A DNA stretch of 64,000 bases from Rhodobacterales bacterium 32-67-9 (GTDB lineage Bacteria > Pseudomonadota > Alphaproteobacteria > Rhodobacterales > Rhodobacteraceae), in contig NCEA01000021.1 in assembly GCA_002280515.1 (NCBI GenBank), positions 1 to 64,000 of the forward strand. Reading direction: 5' to 3'. The position numbers were made by a program, and so were the translations under genes. The notes beneath the pieces were generated by a model that was given only the letters and a program-made list of their open reading frames with translations, ran no database searches and was not told the origin of the DNA. Shown here piece by piece: positions 45,373 through 54,358 of this stretch. Every line of letters begins with the position of its first letter. Within the stretch, counting starts at the first letter, position 1.

Positions 45373-45879
45373 TCAGATCGTTCCCATCGGGGCGCGGCTC
45401 GCCTCGTTGTTGGCATCGACCAGCTTGTTGATCAGGCGGAAGAATTCCTCGCGCTCATCATCGTCGAGGGGGGCGATCAGCCGGTCCTGGGCCCTGACCA
45501 TCCGCGGTCGGACCCGCTTGATGTAGGCTTTGCCCGCTTCCGTGATCTTCACGATCTTCGCACGCCGGTCGAATTCCGACGGTATCCTGGTCAAGAGCCC
45601 GCGCCGTTCAAGCCGCCGGATGACATCGGCACCGCTGGTCCGGTCGATTCCAACCGAGGTCGACAGCGTCAGCTGATCCATCTCCTCACCGCCTTGCAGG
45701 ACGGACAGGATCGCCGACTGGACCGGGGTAAGATCCTCGCTGCCACACTCCTCCGCGAAGAGGCCCACATGGATTTGGTGCAGGCGCCGGATCAGGTATC
45801 CCGGCCGGGTCCAAAGTTCTTCATAGGTCCGGCTTTTGACTTTTCCCGGCCGCGCCGCTTTCTTAGATGTGTTTTCCAT
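45373..45879 (-). CDS. MarR-family transcriptional regulator
   Basis: 168-residue winged-helix regulator. LTPVQSAILSVLQGGEEMDQ near residue 55, the recognition region TSVGIDRTSGADVIRRLERR near 78, and the wing LLTRIPSEFDRRAKIVKIT show the MarR pattern. The N-terminal 20 residues are basic (TSKKAARPGKVKSR). It sits between the Liv importer and the molybdenum hydroxylase, with copies of one palindrome at its own promoter and at the other units of the region, so it is the likely regulator of all of them. MarR proteins are often inactivated by an aromatic or heterocyclic ligand. Start ATG 45879 fits homologue length; its ribosome site is weak. Confidence 0.9.
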   Translation of the reverse strand: MENTSKKAARPGKVKSRTYEELWTRPGYLIRRLHQIHVGLFAEECGSEDLTPVQSAILSVLQGGEEMDQLTLSTSVGIDRTSGADVIRRLERRGLLTRIPSEFDRRAKIVKITEAGKAYIKRVRPRMVRAQDRLIAPLDDDEREEFFRLINKLVDANNEASRAPMGTI

Positions 45880-45997
45880 ATCCCTGATCACAGCTATGTT
45901 GCAGACTATAGATGCGTGCGGGTGGCGCTTGCACGTGCGACCCGCGCTTATTGCCCACTTTGACCATTCGAGACAAGCCCGGGCGTGGCTTGGGGTG

Positions 45998-46032
45998 TTG
46001 CATCGGAAATAATACACAGTATACTTCTTTTA
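45998..46032. promoter_or_regulatory. palindromic operator site B and divergent MarR / hydroxylase promoters
   Basis: Core CAGTATACTTCTT at 46017-46029. On the plus strand TTGCAT (45998-46003) and TATACT (46020-46025) with a 16-base spacer form a promoter for the hydroxylase gene, with its -10 inside the palindrome. On the minus strand the palindrome is followed by TATTAT, a -10 towards marR. The site can therefore control both directions. Confidence 0.6.
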
Positions 46033-46115
46033 TCGCCCAATCGCCATGGGTTCGGCAACGCCTTTGACGTTCGTGGTGCGATTGACGGCATGGCCGGCGC
46101 TGGAGGGAACAGGTC

Positions 46116-48461
46116 TTGACCACCGGAATTGGCGCTCGCATCGAACGCAAGGAAGACCGGCGGCTCTTGACCGGGCAGGCGAAATTCGTCGGCGACATCA
46201 AGTTGCCTAGGCAATGGGAAGCCGCCTTCGTCCGCAGCCCCGTCGCCCATGGGCGCATCTGCGCCATCCGCAAGCCCGACGGTCTGTCGGGCTGGGTCTT
46301 CACCGCCGCCGACCTGTCCGACGTGCGCCCGATCCGGGCCGAATCGTCGCTGCCAAGCTACAACGCCTCTGACCAGTATCCGCTTGCCAAGGACAAGGTC
46401 CGGTTCGTCGGTGAATGCGTAGCGATCTGCATCGCCCCCACCCGTGCCGAGGCCGAGGATCTTGCCGAAGCGGTGGAGATCGAGATTGACCCCCTGCCCC
46501 CGGTCATCGACGCCCTGAAGGCGCGCGAGCCGGGCGCGCCGCTCCTGCATGAGGAATGGGGCAACAATCTTTTCCTGACGACCTTCTTCGACGGCGATAT
46601 CGAGACGCTGCGCAAGACCGCGCCGGTGGTGATCGAGCGGGAATATTCGACCGCGCGCCAGGCCATGAACCCGATGGAGGGCAAGGGCACGCTGGCCTAC
46701 TGGGACGAGAAGGCGGGACAGCTCGTCGTCTATACCTCGACCCAGGTACCACACCTGATCCGCACCGGGATTTCGGAGCTTCTTGGTATCGACCAGGGCC
46801 AGGTCCGGGTCATCGCGCCAGATGTCGGCGGCGGTTTCGGTTACAAATGCGTGCTTCAGCCCGAGGAGCTTTCCGTCTCATGGGTCGCGCGCAAGACCGG
46901 CCGCCCGATCCGCTGGACCGAGGATCGCCGCGAACATCTTGTCGCCGGTGCGAACACCCGCCAGCACCACTACAAGCTGACCGCCTTTGCCGACGAACGC
47001 GGGCGGCTTCTGGGGCTGGACGCAGAGATCACCGTCGACGTGGGCGCCTATTCCGTCTGGCCCTTCACCGCCTGCCTCGAAGCGGCGCAGGCCGGTGGCA
47101 ACCTGCCCGGGCCTTACGATTTCGGCACCTACCGCTGTCGCACCTTTTCGGTCGCGACGAACAAGCCTGCCTTCACCCCCTATCGCGGCGTCGCCCGCCC
47201 CGGCGTCTGTTTCGCGATGGAATTGACCATCGACGCCATTGCCCGCGCTGTGGGGCGCGAGCCTTCCGAGGTGCGCAAGGAAAACCTCGTGGCGGCAGGC
47301 AAGATGCCCTTCACCAATGTTACCAAGAAGTTCTACGACAGCGGCGACTACCCCGCGAGCGTCGTGCAGGCGGAAGAGCACATCGGGCTTGCCGGCTTCC
47401 GTGCGCGCCAGGGAAAGGCGCGCGAAGAGGGCCGTTATCTCGGTATCGGATTCTCGACATTCACCGAACAGTCGGCGCATGGCACCAAGGTGTTCGCCGC
47501 CTGGGGCCTGCCGCTGGTGCCCGGATACGAACAGGCGATGGTGAAGATCACGCCCTCCGGCTCGGTCGAGGTACGGTCGGGGAACCACAGTTTCGGACAA
47601 GGGCTAGAGACCACGCTCGCGCAGGTGGCGAGCGAATGGCTGACCGTCGATGTCAGCCGGATCAGCGTCACGATGGGCGATACCGGAGTGACCCCCTATT
47701 CGACCGGCGCCTATGCCTCGCGCGGGATGGTCATGGCGGGCGGCGCCGTGTCGAAGGCGGCGGAGGTTCTTGCGGGCCGGGTCAAGGCACATGCCGCGCA
47801 TCTGTTGCAGTGCAAGCCGGAGGATATTCGCCTCTCCGACGGAAAGGCCTGGTTCGGCGAGGCGCATGTCGGGTTCGAGGACATCGCCCGCGCCTGGTAT
47901 CTGCGCCCCGACCAGCTTCCCGACGATGTCGAGACCGCCGGCCTTGAGGTGACCGAAGGCTACAAGCCCGACATCGACACCGGCGTCTTCACCTACGCGA
48001 CCCACGCGGCCATCGTCGAGGTCGACCCGGATACCGGCGAGACCGCCATCGAGGACTATTACATCTTCGAGGATTGCGGCCGCCGGGTGAATCCCCTGAT
48101 CCTCGAAGGGCAGGCCTATGGGGGCGCGACGCAGGGTATCGGCACCGCGCTCTTCGAAGAGGCGCTTTATGACGCCAACGGGCAGCCGCTGACCTCGACG
48201 CTCGCCGACTATATCCTGCCCGGCCCGGCGGAGCTGCCGCATTTCCGCCTCGGCCATACCGAGACGCTGTCGCCCTATACAAGGCACGGGATCAAGGGCG
48301 TCGGTGAAGGCGCGGCCATCGCGCCAGCAGGGGCCATCGTCAACGCAATCAATGATGCGCTTTCGCCCTTCGCGGTGGAGATCAACGCCATCCCGGCGAC
48401 GCCCGAAAAGGTGCTGGGCGAGATTCTTCGGGCCCGCGCTGCTCGGGAGGCCGCCGAATGA
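46116..48461 (+). CDS. molybdenum hydroxylase large subunit (xanthine dehydrogenase/CoxL family)
   Basis: 781-residue molybdopterin-binding subunit of a three-subunit hydroxylase. The N-terminal a/b hammerhead domain runs to about residue 130 (ERKEDRRLLTGQAKFVGDI). GGGFGYKCVLQPEE near 235 and GEGAAIAPAGAIVNAINDAL near 733, with the active-site glutamate in GEG, are present. The loop at about 355 reads PYRGVARPG, not the AYRCSFR of form I CO dehydrogenase, so this is a hydroxylase of an organic, probably N-heterocyclic or aldehyde, substrate. The start is TTG with GGAGG nine bases upstream. The stop overlaps the next gene (ATGA). Confidence 0.88.
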   Translation: MTTGIGARIERKEDRRLLTGQAKFVGDIKLPRQWEAAFVRSPVAHGRICAIRKPDGLSGWVFTAADLSDVRPIRAESSLPSYNASDQYPLAKDKVRFVGECVAICIAPTRAEAEDLAEAVEIEIDPLPPVIDALKAREPGAPLLHEEWGNNLFLTTFFDGDIETLRKTAPVVIEREYSTARQAMNPMEGKGTLAYWDEKAGQLVVYTSTQVPHLIRTGISELLGIDQGQVRVIAPDVGGGFGYKCVLQPEELSVSWVARKTGRPIRWTEDRREHLVAGANTRQHHYKLTAFADERGRLLGLDAEITVDVGAYSVWPFTACLEAAQAGGNLPGPYDFGTYRCRTFSVATNKPAFTPYRGVARPGVCFAMELTIDAIARAVGREPSEVRKENLVAAGKMPFTNVTKKFYDSGDYPASVVQAEEHIGLAGFRARQGKAREEGRYLGIGFSTFTEQSAHGTKVFAAWGLPLVPGYEQAMVKITPSGSVEVRSGNHSFGQGLETTLAQVASEWLTVDVSRISVTMGDTGVTPYSTGAYASRGMVMAGGAVSKAAEVLAGRVKAHAAHLLQCKPEDIRLSDGKAWFGEAHVGFEDIARAWYLRPDQLPDDVETAGLEVTEGYKPDIDTGVFTYATHAAIVEVDPDTGETAIEDYYIFEDCGRRVNPLILEGQAYGGATQGIGTALFEEALYDANGQPLTSTLADYILPGPAELPHFRLGHTETLSPYTRHGIKGVGEGAAIAPAGAIVNAINDALSPFAVEINAIPATPEKVLGEILRARAAREAAE

Positions 48462-49288
48462 AGCCGTCTCCGTTCGAGATTTCACGCCCCGGAACATTGG
48501 ACGCAGCGCGCGAGGCGCTTCGCGACGAAGCCCATGGCACCAAAGTCATCAGTGGCGGCCAATCGCTCGGCCCGATGCTGAACCTGCGGCTTGCCCGGCC
48601 GTCGCGGTTGGTGGATGTGACCGGCTTGCCGGGCCTGGCCGAGATCCGCAAAACCGAAACCCATGTCGAGATTGGCGCGGCCGTCACCCATGCGCGCATC
48701 GAAGATGGCGAGGTGCCCGATCCGATACCGGGCATGTTGCGCCATGTTGCCGCTGGCATCGCCTATCGGGCCGTGCGCAATCGGGGCACCATCGGCGGCA
48801 GTCTCTGCCACGCCGATCCCGCCGCCGACTGGGTCACGGCGATGATCGCGCTCGACGCGGTGCTTGTGGTACGGGGCGGTGGCGGCGCACGGGAAATCCC
48901 TATGTCGGGCTTCATGCTCGGTGCCTACCGAACGGCAATGAAGGACGACGAGATCCTGACCACGGTGCGCATCCCGCGCTATTCGGATCAGGCGCGCTGG
49001 GGCTATTACAAGATCTGCCGCAAGGTGGGCGAATTCGCCGACGCGATAGCGGCCTTCGTCGCCGACCCGGAACGCCGCACCTGCCGGGTCGTCTTCGGAT
49101 CGACCAGCGGCGCGCCATTTGTCAGCACGGAGCTAGCCCGGCAAATCGCGACGACCGGTGCCGCCGTGCCACTTGACGCGGTGAAGTCGGTGCTGCGGGA
49201 CAGCGGCCTCAACCTCTCGGAGGTCAAGATCCATCAACTTGCCATCGCCCATTCCCGCGCCGTGACAGAGGCCCTTTCGGATGCCTGA
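48458..49288 (+). CDS. molybdenum hydroxylase FAD subunit (CoxM family)
   Basis: 276-residue FAD-binding medium subunit that takes electrons from the [2Fe-2S] clusters. KVISGGQSLGPMLNLRLARP near residue 29 and RNRGTIGGSLCHADPAADW near 108 are the two FAD-binding loops of the family. It overlaps the large subunit by 4 bp and the small subunit by 8 bp, giving order L-M-S. Confidence 0.92.
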   Translation: MKPSPFEISRPGTLDAAREALRDEAHGTKVISGGQSLGPMLNLRLARPSRLVDVTGLPGLAEIRKTETHVEIGAAVTHARIEDGEVPDPIPGMLRHVAAGIAYRAVRNRGTIGGSLCHADPAADWVTAMIALDAVLVVRGGGGAREIPMSGFMLGAYRTAMKDDEILTTVRIPRYSDQARWGYYKICRKVGEFADAIAAFVADPERRTCRVVFGSTSGAPFVSTELARQIATTGAAVPLDAVKSVLRDSGLNLSEVKIHQLAIAHSRAVTEALSDA

Positions 49289-50399
49289 GACACTCATTCT
49301 GACCGTCAATGGCGAGGCCTGCACCGTCACTGTCGCGCCCCGCACCCAACTGGCCGAGGTGCTGCGCGACCATCTCGACCTGACGGGAACCCATCTTGGG
49401 TGCGAGCAAGGCGTCTGCGGCGCGTGCACGGTTATCATGAACGGCAAGCCGGTGCGGTCCTGCATCACCTATGCCCATACCTGCGATGGTGCAGTGATCG
49501 AGACGATCGAGGGGCATCGCGGTGACCCGGTCATGGATCAGCTGCGAGATGCCTTCTCGCGTCACCACGCGCTGCAATGCGGCTTCTGCACGCCGGGGAT
49601 GCTGGCCACCGCGCATGACATCGTAACACGCTTCGATGCGGCGGACGAAGCAACGATCCGGCATGAGCTGAGCGGCAACCTCTGCCGCTGCACCGGCTAT
49701 GTCGGCATCGTCGGTGCGATCTCCGAGGTGATCGCGGCGAAGGGTGCGACTTCCGCTCCCCCTGCCCCGCTACGCAACGTAAAGCCCTTCACGCCGTTCG
49801 ATCCCGTCGAAGCCGCTGCGGTGCCAGCCGCGTCGGCAGCCCCAAAGGGCTCCGTTTCAACGGATGGTGGCTGGACCGTCGTCAAGCGCAGCTTCGCCCT
49901 CAATCATGCGCCGGACGCGGTCTGGGCGCTCTTCCGAGACCCCGCGCGCGTGGCCCCCTGCATCCCCGGTGCTACGGTCGACAGCCTTGACGCTGAAAAC
50001 TTCTCTGGTGCCGTGGAAATCCGCTTCGGCCCGATCCGGGCGCGCTTCGGCGGGCGCGGCACCTATGCCAACGACGACAACGCCCGCGCTGGGTCGATCC
50101 GCGGCGAAGGCAACGACAAGCTCGGCAAGTCGACGGTCAGGGGCGAGCTGCGCTATGCCATCGCGGCAGGGACAAACCCTCAGACGAGCCGGGCCGAGGT
50201 GGAGCTTCGCTTCGAGATCGACGGGATGCTGGCGCAGTTCAACCGGCCGGAGCTTGTCACCGGCTTTGTCAACTACATCCTCGCCCAGTTCGCGGCGAAC
50301 TGCGATGCGGTCCTGTCGGGCGGCGAGGCCGGCCCGGCGAAGCGGCTGAGTGTCTTCGCGATGCTCTGGGCCGTCCTGAAGGCGCGCTTCTCGCGCTGA
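49281..50399 (+). CDS. fusion of hydroxylase [2Fe-2S] subunit (CoxS) with CoxG-like SRPBCC domain
   Basis: 372-residue two-part protein. Residues 1-155 are a complete CoxS subunit: plant-type [2Fe-2S] cysteines 41, 46, 49 and 61, then the four-helix cluster domain with QCGFCTPGM and LCRCTGY. A proline/alanine-rich linker (about 158-195) leads to an SRPBCC/CoxG domain from about 197 (VVKRSFALNHAPDAVWALFRDP ... IPGATVDSL) ending in a short hydrophobic-basic tail LSVFAMLWAVLKARFSR. CoxG is normally a separate protein that anchors or matures CO-dehydrogenase-type enzymes, so here it is physically tethered to the electron-transfer subunit. It ends 15 bp from the convergent reductase gene. Confidence 0.88.
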   Translation: MPETLILTVNGEACTVTVAPRTQLAEVLRDHLDLTGTHLGCEQGVCGACTVIMNGKPVRSCITYAHTCDGAVIETIEGHRGDPVMDQLRDAFSRHHALQCGFCTPGMLATAHDIVTRFDAADEATIRHELSGNLCRCTGYVGIVGAISEVIAAKGATSAPPAPLRNVKPFTPFDPVEAAAVPAASAAPKGSVSTDGGWTVVKRSFALNHAPDAVWALFRDPARVAPCIPGATVDSLDAENFSGAVEIRFGPIRARFGGRGTYANDDNARAGSIRGEGNDKLGKSTVRGELRYAIAAGTNPQTSRAEVELRFEIDGMLAQFNRPELVTGFVNYILAQFAANCDAVLSGGEAGPAKRLSVFAMLWAVLKARFSR

Positions 50400-50414
50400 C
50401 CGGCGCTTGCCCGG

Positions 50415-51224
50415 TCAGTCGACGAAGGCGCGTTCGACGACGTATTCGCCGGGCTTGCTGTTCGCCCCTTCGGTGAAACCCCGCGCTTCGAGAATGCGCT
50501 TCATGTCGAGGTTCAGCGCCATCGATCCGCAGATCATCACGCGGTCATAGGCCGGATCGAGTGCGGGGACCCCGAGATCCTCGAACAGCTTGCCGCTTTC
50601 GATCAGGTCGGTGACGCGGCCCATCCTCTCGGAGGTCTCTCGCGTCGTGGAAGCGTAGCGCCGGAACTTGACGGCTGCCTCCTCGCCCACCAGCGGGTCC
50701 TCGGCAAGCCGCCGTTCCAGATCGTCGCCGTAGTCGAGCTCACTCCTCAACCGGCATGTCTGGGTCAGGATGACGCTTTCGAATTTCTCATAGGTCTCGG
50801 GCTCCCGCATCAGGCTGGCGAAGGGCGCGACGCCGGTGCCGGTCGAGATCATCCAGAGCCGTTTGCCCGGCAACAGCGCGTCGATGACAAGTGTACCGGT
50901 CGGCTTGGTCTTGACGATCACCTGATCGCCCACCTCGATCTTCTGAAGACGCGAGGTCAACGGTCCGTCGGGCACCTTGATCGAGTAGAACTCAAGCTCC
51001 TCGTCCCAGAATGGCGAGGCGATGGAATAGGCGCGCAGGATCGGTTTGCCGTTCTCGCCCGGCAGGCCGATCATCACGAACTCGCCCGAGCGGAAGCGGA
51101 AGCTCGCGGGCCGGGTGACGCGGACGGAGAACAGGCGATCGTCCCAGTGCCGGACACTCAGGACGGTCTGGGCGTCTGGCATGGTCTGGGCGGGCGCTGC
51201 GGCCGGCTTGGGGGCGACGTTCAT
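50415..51224 (-). CDS. fpr: ferredoxin--NADP+ reductase
   Basis: 269-residue FAD enzyme of the bacterial FPR type. The FAD motif RAYSIASP is near residue 65, GTGVAPFASLMREPE near 130 binds nucleotide, MICGSMALN near 230, and the C-terminus YVVERAFVD is typical of the bacterial subclass. It is transcribed with the ferredoxin gene 47 bp upstream, so the two likely form a short electron chain from NADPH, either to the PreA-like reductase or from the hydroxylase. Confidence 0.93.
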   Translation of the reverse strand: MNVAPKPAAAPAQTMPDAQTVLSVRHWDDRLFSVRVTRPASFRFRSGEFVMIGLPGENGKPILRAYSIASPFWDEELEFYSIKVPDGPLTSRLQKIEVGDQVIVKTKPTGTLVIDALLPGKRLWMISTGTGVAPFASLMREPETYEKFESVILTQTCRLRSELDYGDDLERRLAEDPLVGEEAAVKFRRYASTTRETSERMGRVTDLIESGKLFEDLGVPALDPAYDRVMICGSMALNLDMKRILEARGFTEGANSKPGEYVVERAFVD

Positions 51225-51271
51225 GGGTGGTCTCCGGTTCGGGGTATGATGGCGCCGTCGGGCGCGGGCGA

Positions 51272-51796
51272 TCAGTTGTTCACGCGCAGCCCGTCCACCT
51301 CGAAGCCGTCAGACTCTTCGGTGTCGAGCGGGTCCAGTCTGACCATCTTTGCCGGGTCCTTGGCCTCGGGGAAGGGAACGGTGGCGCCGTCGACCTCGTA
51401 GTGTTCGACGGCGGCATCGCCGGGCATTTCGCCAGGTTCATAGATCGGCTTTTGCGCATGGGGTTCGGCCGGCGCCGCGCCGGTGATCAACAGCCCCGCC
51501 TTGCCGGGCTTGCCGTTCCATTCCTCGGCATCGGGCGGAACCCTCCCTATCTCGGTGATGTTCGGCCAGATGTCGGCGTATTTGGCGTTGATCGCGAGCC
51601 AGGGCTCAAGCCCCGGTTCTGTATCAGCCCGGATCGCGTCGGCCGGGCATTCGGGTTCGCAGACGCCGCAGTCGATGCATTCCTCGGGGTGAATGACCAG
51701 AAAGTTCTCGCCCTCGTAGAAACAATCCACCGGGCAGACTGTGACGCAGTCCTGGTACTTGCAGTTAATGCAGTTCTCCGTGACGACATAGGTCAT
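51272..51796 (-). CDS. fdxA: 7Fe ferredoxin (FdxA type) with long C-terminal extension
   Basis: 174-residue ferredoxin; FdxA proteins usually have about 106-113. The cluster region is complete: cysteines 9, 12, 17, 21, 25, 40, 43, 46 and 50 ([28 protein letters not shown]) would hold [3Fe-4S] and [4Fe-4S]. After residue 105 there is an acidic, proline-rich tail of about 70 residues ([32 protein letters not shown]) that I do not recognise. The gene lies downstream of operator site C and upstream of fpr. Confidence 0.9.
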   Translation of the reverse strand: MTYVVTENCINCKYQDCVTVCPVDCFYEGENFLVIHPEECIDCGVCEPECPADAIRADTEPGLEPWLAINAKYADIWPNITEIGRVPPDAEEWNGKPGKAGLLITGAAPAEPHAQKPIYEPGEMPGDAAVEHYEVDGATVPFPEAKDPAKMVRLDPLDTEESDGFEVDGLRVNN

Positions 51797-51810
51797 GATT
51801 CACCTCTCAT

Positions 51811-51834
51811 TTATAGGAAGTATACTCCTTAAAA
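51811..51834 (-). promoter_or_regulatory. palindromic operator site C, upstream of fdxA-fpr
   Basis: Core AGGAAGTATACTCCTT at 51815-51830; minus strand TTAAGGAGTATACTTCCTATA. The TATAAA -10-like box directly follows the palindrome, 20 bases before the fdxA ATG. It is the closest match to the consensus of the four sites. Confidence 0.7.
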
Positions 51835-51850
51835 TTGGAGAAGGCAAACC

Positions 51851-52549
51851 CTATCCAAGAATCGGCACCGGTAGGACGTCATAGGCGTGGGAGATCCGGC
51901 GCTTCAGCACCGGGTCGATCAGTTCGAGCGCGAAGCGCGGGCTGAACCTGACACCACCGATCGCGCCACAGGTGCCGCCGAACATCAGCGTGTGTTCGGC
52001 CAGTTCGCCTCCGTCTTCCTTCAGGTGGGTCAGCAGTTCCGCGGGAGAAAGAAGCCCCGCCACCCCGCCATCCTGGTAGACGACATCCTCGCCGCCTTCG
52101 CGGATGGTGGACCGGATGAGGATCTGGTCCCAGTGCCCCTCGACCTCGTCGAGCGGCCAGAATTCGGTGGCGATCGGCTTGTCGCAAAGTTGCTTGGCGA
52201 CGGTGATCCCCATGTGCTCGACCACCCGGTCGGTGTGGTCCGAGCCGGCGCCGACCCAAATCCGGCCCTTGCGGTTCAAGAGCACATACTCGACCTCGCC
52301 GCTCGACCCGTCGCCGATCACCTCGATCGCGTCGGCCACCGAAAGGCGCGACACCCCGACGCGGTAGAACAGCGGGGTTTTCGCGGGCGGCTTCACGCCG
52401 ATCTTCGCAAGCTCGTCGATATGATGCTGAAGTGCCGCCTTGTCGCGGCCGGTCCAGCCGCCGACGATCACCTTTTCGATGACGACCCTTTCCAGCTCCT
52501 GCCCGGAGCGGGAGGTGAAGGTTGCGTCGAATTCGACCCTGGCAGACAT
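51851..52549 (-). CDS. DUF2848 family protein
   Basis: 232-residue protein matching the DUF2848 pattern: VIVGGWTGRDKAALQHHI near residue 27, TPLFYRVGVSRLS near 58, WVGAGSDHTDRVVEHMGITV near 98 and AKQLCDKPIATEFWPLDEV. The fold is reminiscent of fumarylacetoacetate-hydrolase-like proteins (GGTCGAIGGVRFSPRFALELIDP near the C-terminus). Function is not established. It is the last gene of the preA-cupin-amidase unit, so it probably acts late in that pathway, perhaps as a hydrolase or decarboxylase of an acyclic product. Confidence 0.78.
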   Translation of the reverse strand: MSARVEFDATFTSRSGQELERVVIEKVIVGGWTGRDKAALQHHIDELAKIGVKPPAKTPLFYRVGVSRLSVADAIEVIGDGSSGEVEYVLLNRKGRIWVGAGSDHTDRVVEHMGITVAKQLCDKPIATEFWPLDEVEGHWDQILIRSTIREGGEDVVYQDGGVAGLLSPAELLTHLKEDGGELAEHTLMFGGTCGAIGGVRFSPRFALELIDPVLKRRISHAYDVLPVPILG

Positions 52550-52564
52550 GATGTGACCTTTCGG

Positions 52565-53911
52565 TTAACGGCCCCGGATGGTGCCTTCCAATCCTCGTGC
52601 GATAGACAGCAGATGTCTGTCCCCACCTGTCCGCCCCATCAGCATCGCGCCGACCGGCAGCCCGCCTTCTTCATGGCAAGGGATGGAGATTGCCGGCAGG
52701 TCGAGGAAATTACCGACCGCGGTATTGCGCAGGCACAGCAGGTTCGTCGCCGCGGATTTCGCCGGGTCCGCGAGGCTTTCCATCGTCGGTGCCACGATCT
52801 GCACGGTAGGCAGAATCAGCGCGTCGAAGGCTTCGGTCTTGCGGGCTACGAGCGCGCGTATCCGCGCGCGCGCCTCGACCGTGCGGATGTAGTCGTCCGC
52901 GCTTTGCGACCGGCCCGCGCTGAAGCGTTCCCGGACCCAGGGATCATAGAATTCCGACCGCGTCTCGAGGTACGACTTGTGCCAGGAATAGGCTTCGGCC
53001 CCGACGAGGCCGCCCTTGCTGTTGATCTTCGGAAGTTCGGCAAGCTCTGCGATCGTGAGCGGCATCAGGCGCACGCCCCGGTTCGACAGGCGGGTCAGCA
53101 TCTTCTGGTATGCCGAGCCGACCGCTTCATCCAGATGCTCGGTGACATAGCCGTCAAGCACAGCAAGGCGCAGCCCGCCTTCGGGGAAGGAGTCCACATC
53201 CTCCCCTGTCCCGCCGGAAAGGATGGAATCGAGAACCGCGCAGTCGGAGACCGAATTCGCGAAGGGGCCGATGCAGTCGAGCGATTTTGACAGCGGCACG
53301 GTGCCGTCCTTCGGCACCCGCGTCGATGTCGGCTTGAATCCGACCACGCCGCAGAAGGCCGCCGGGATGCGGCACGACCCGCCGGTATCGGTCCCGATCG
53401 CGGCAGGCACCATCCCCTCGGCCACGGCTACGGCCGCGCCGGAGGAGGAGCCGCCGGGGATGCGATGCGCCGTCTTGTCGTGCGGATTGCGGGGCGTTCC
53501 AAAATGCGCGTTGATGCCAAGCCCGGAATAGGCGAACTCGGTCATGTTGTTCTTGCCGACGATCACGAAACCGGCCGCGCGCAGGCGCTGCACGATCACG
53601 GCGTCCGCCTCGGCCGCGGCCTGTTCGTCCAGAACGCGCGACCCGGCCGTCGTGACTTCGCCCTTGACGTCGAAGAGATCCTTGATCGCCAGCGGCACCC
53701 CGGCAAAGGGCGGCAGCGCGATGCCCTTGGCGCGGGCTGCGTCGATCCAGTCGGCCTGCGCCATTGCGGCCTCGGCATAGGTGCGCAGGAACACAACGCA
53801 GCCCTGCCCTGCCGGATCGGCGATGCGGGCCAGCGTCTCCTGCACGAGGTCGGCGCTTTTCAGGGTGCCCTTGATCAGCTTGCGCGAAAGGTCGGTCAGA
53901 TTCTGGATCAT
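52565..53911 (-). CDS. amidase signature family hydrolase
   Basis: 448-residue amidase with the Ser-cisSer-Lys triad region intact: the lysine in PLAIKDLFDVKG near residue 78, the glycine/serine-rich GGSSSGAAVAVAEG near 150, and the nucleophile serine in GTDTGGSCRIPAAFCGVVG near 173. Fine substrate specificity cannot be read. It is cotranscribed with the cupin and PreA-like genes, so a linear or cyclic amide from ring reduction is a reasonable substrate. ATG 53911 (MIQNLTDLS) is chosen; the frame to 54061 enters the cupin gene. Confidence 0.88.
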   Translation of the reverse strand: MIQNLTDLSRKLIKGTLKSADLVQETLARIADPAGQGCVVFLRTYAEAAMAQADWIDAARAKGIALPPFAGVPLAIKDLFDVKGEVTTAGSRVLDEQAAAEADAVIVQRLRAAGFVIVGKNNMTEFAYSGLGINAHFGTPRNPHDKTAHRIPGGSSSGAAVAVAEGMVPAAIGTDTGGSCRIPAAFCGVVGFKPTSTRVPKDGTVPLSKSLDCIGPFANSVSDCAVLDSILSGGTGEDVDSFPEGGLRLAVLDGYVTEHLDEAVGSAYQKMLTRLSNRGVRLMPLTIAELAELPKINSKGGLVGAEAYSWHKSYLETRSEFYDPWVRERFSAGRSQSADDYIRTVEARARIRALVARKTEAFDALILPTVQIVAPTMESLADPAKSAATNLLCLRNTAVGNFLDLPAISIPCHEEGGLPVGAMLMGRTGGDRHLLSIARGLEGTIRGR

Positions 53912-53970
53912 GTCCGGATATACCGCAAAGGAAGACCGCCCCGGCGGGGCGGTCTGGATAAAGGCATGGA

Positions 53971-54348
53971 TTACTGCGGGTCGTAGTAGTGCTGCTCCAG
54001 CAGCAGGCAGCCTTCCTCGGTGCGGAAGGGACCATGCGCGACATGCGGCGGGCGGACGCAATAGGTGAACTTGCCGAAACGCTCGCCACCCTTAGGCCCG
54101 TCATTGCCGACCCACATGTCGCCCTCGATCACGAAGACCTCTTCCCAGTAGTCATGCTCGAACGGGACAGTGGTGTAGGTGCCCGGCTCGAACTTCAAGA
54201 GCCGCGTCCAGCCACCCTTGCGGTTCTCCATGTCGAGATGACCCGACAGAACCTTTTGCTTGATCCCGGACGGATAGCCCTTGGGCGTTACCCAGCCGCT
54301 GTCCATGTCGAGCTGGTAGAATTCGCGATGTTCCTTGTTGACGGCCAT
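53971..54348 (-). CDS. small cupin protein
   Basis: 125-residue single cupin domain with the conserved metal-ligand pattern VPFEHDYWEEVFVIEGD near residue 61 and PHVAHGPF near 102. It begins ten bases after the PreA-like gene and is separated from the amidase by 59 bp, in the same unit. Small cupins in such operons may be metal-dependent isomerases, dioxygenases or sensors; nothing here fixes which. Confidence 0.82.
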   Translation of the reverse strand: MAVNKEHREFYQLDMDSGWVTPKGYPSGIKQKVLSGHLDMENRKGGWTRLLKFEPGTYTTVPFEHDYWEEVFVIEGDMWVGNDGPKGGERFGKFTYCVRPPHVAHGPFRTEEGCLLLEQHYYDPQ

Positions 54349-54358
54349 GATCGTCTCC

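Noticed and set aside
46116-50399. Aerobic form I CO dehydrogenase (coxMSL)
   Set aside because: The large subunit has PYRGVARPG at the position of the AYRCSFR loop and the gene order is L-M-S, so a CO-oxidising enzyme is not supported despite the family match.
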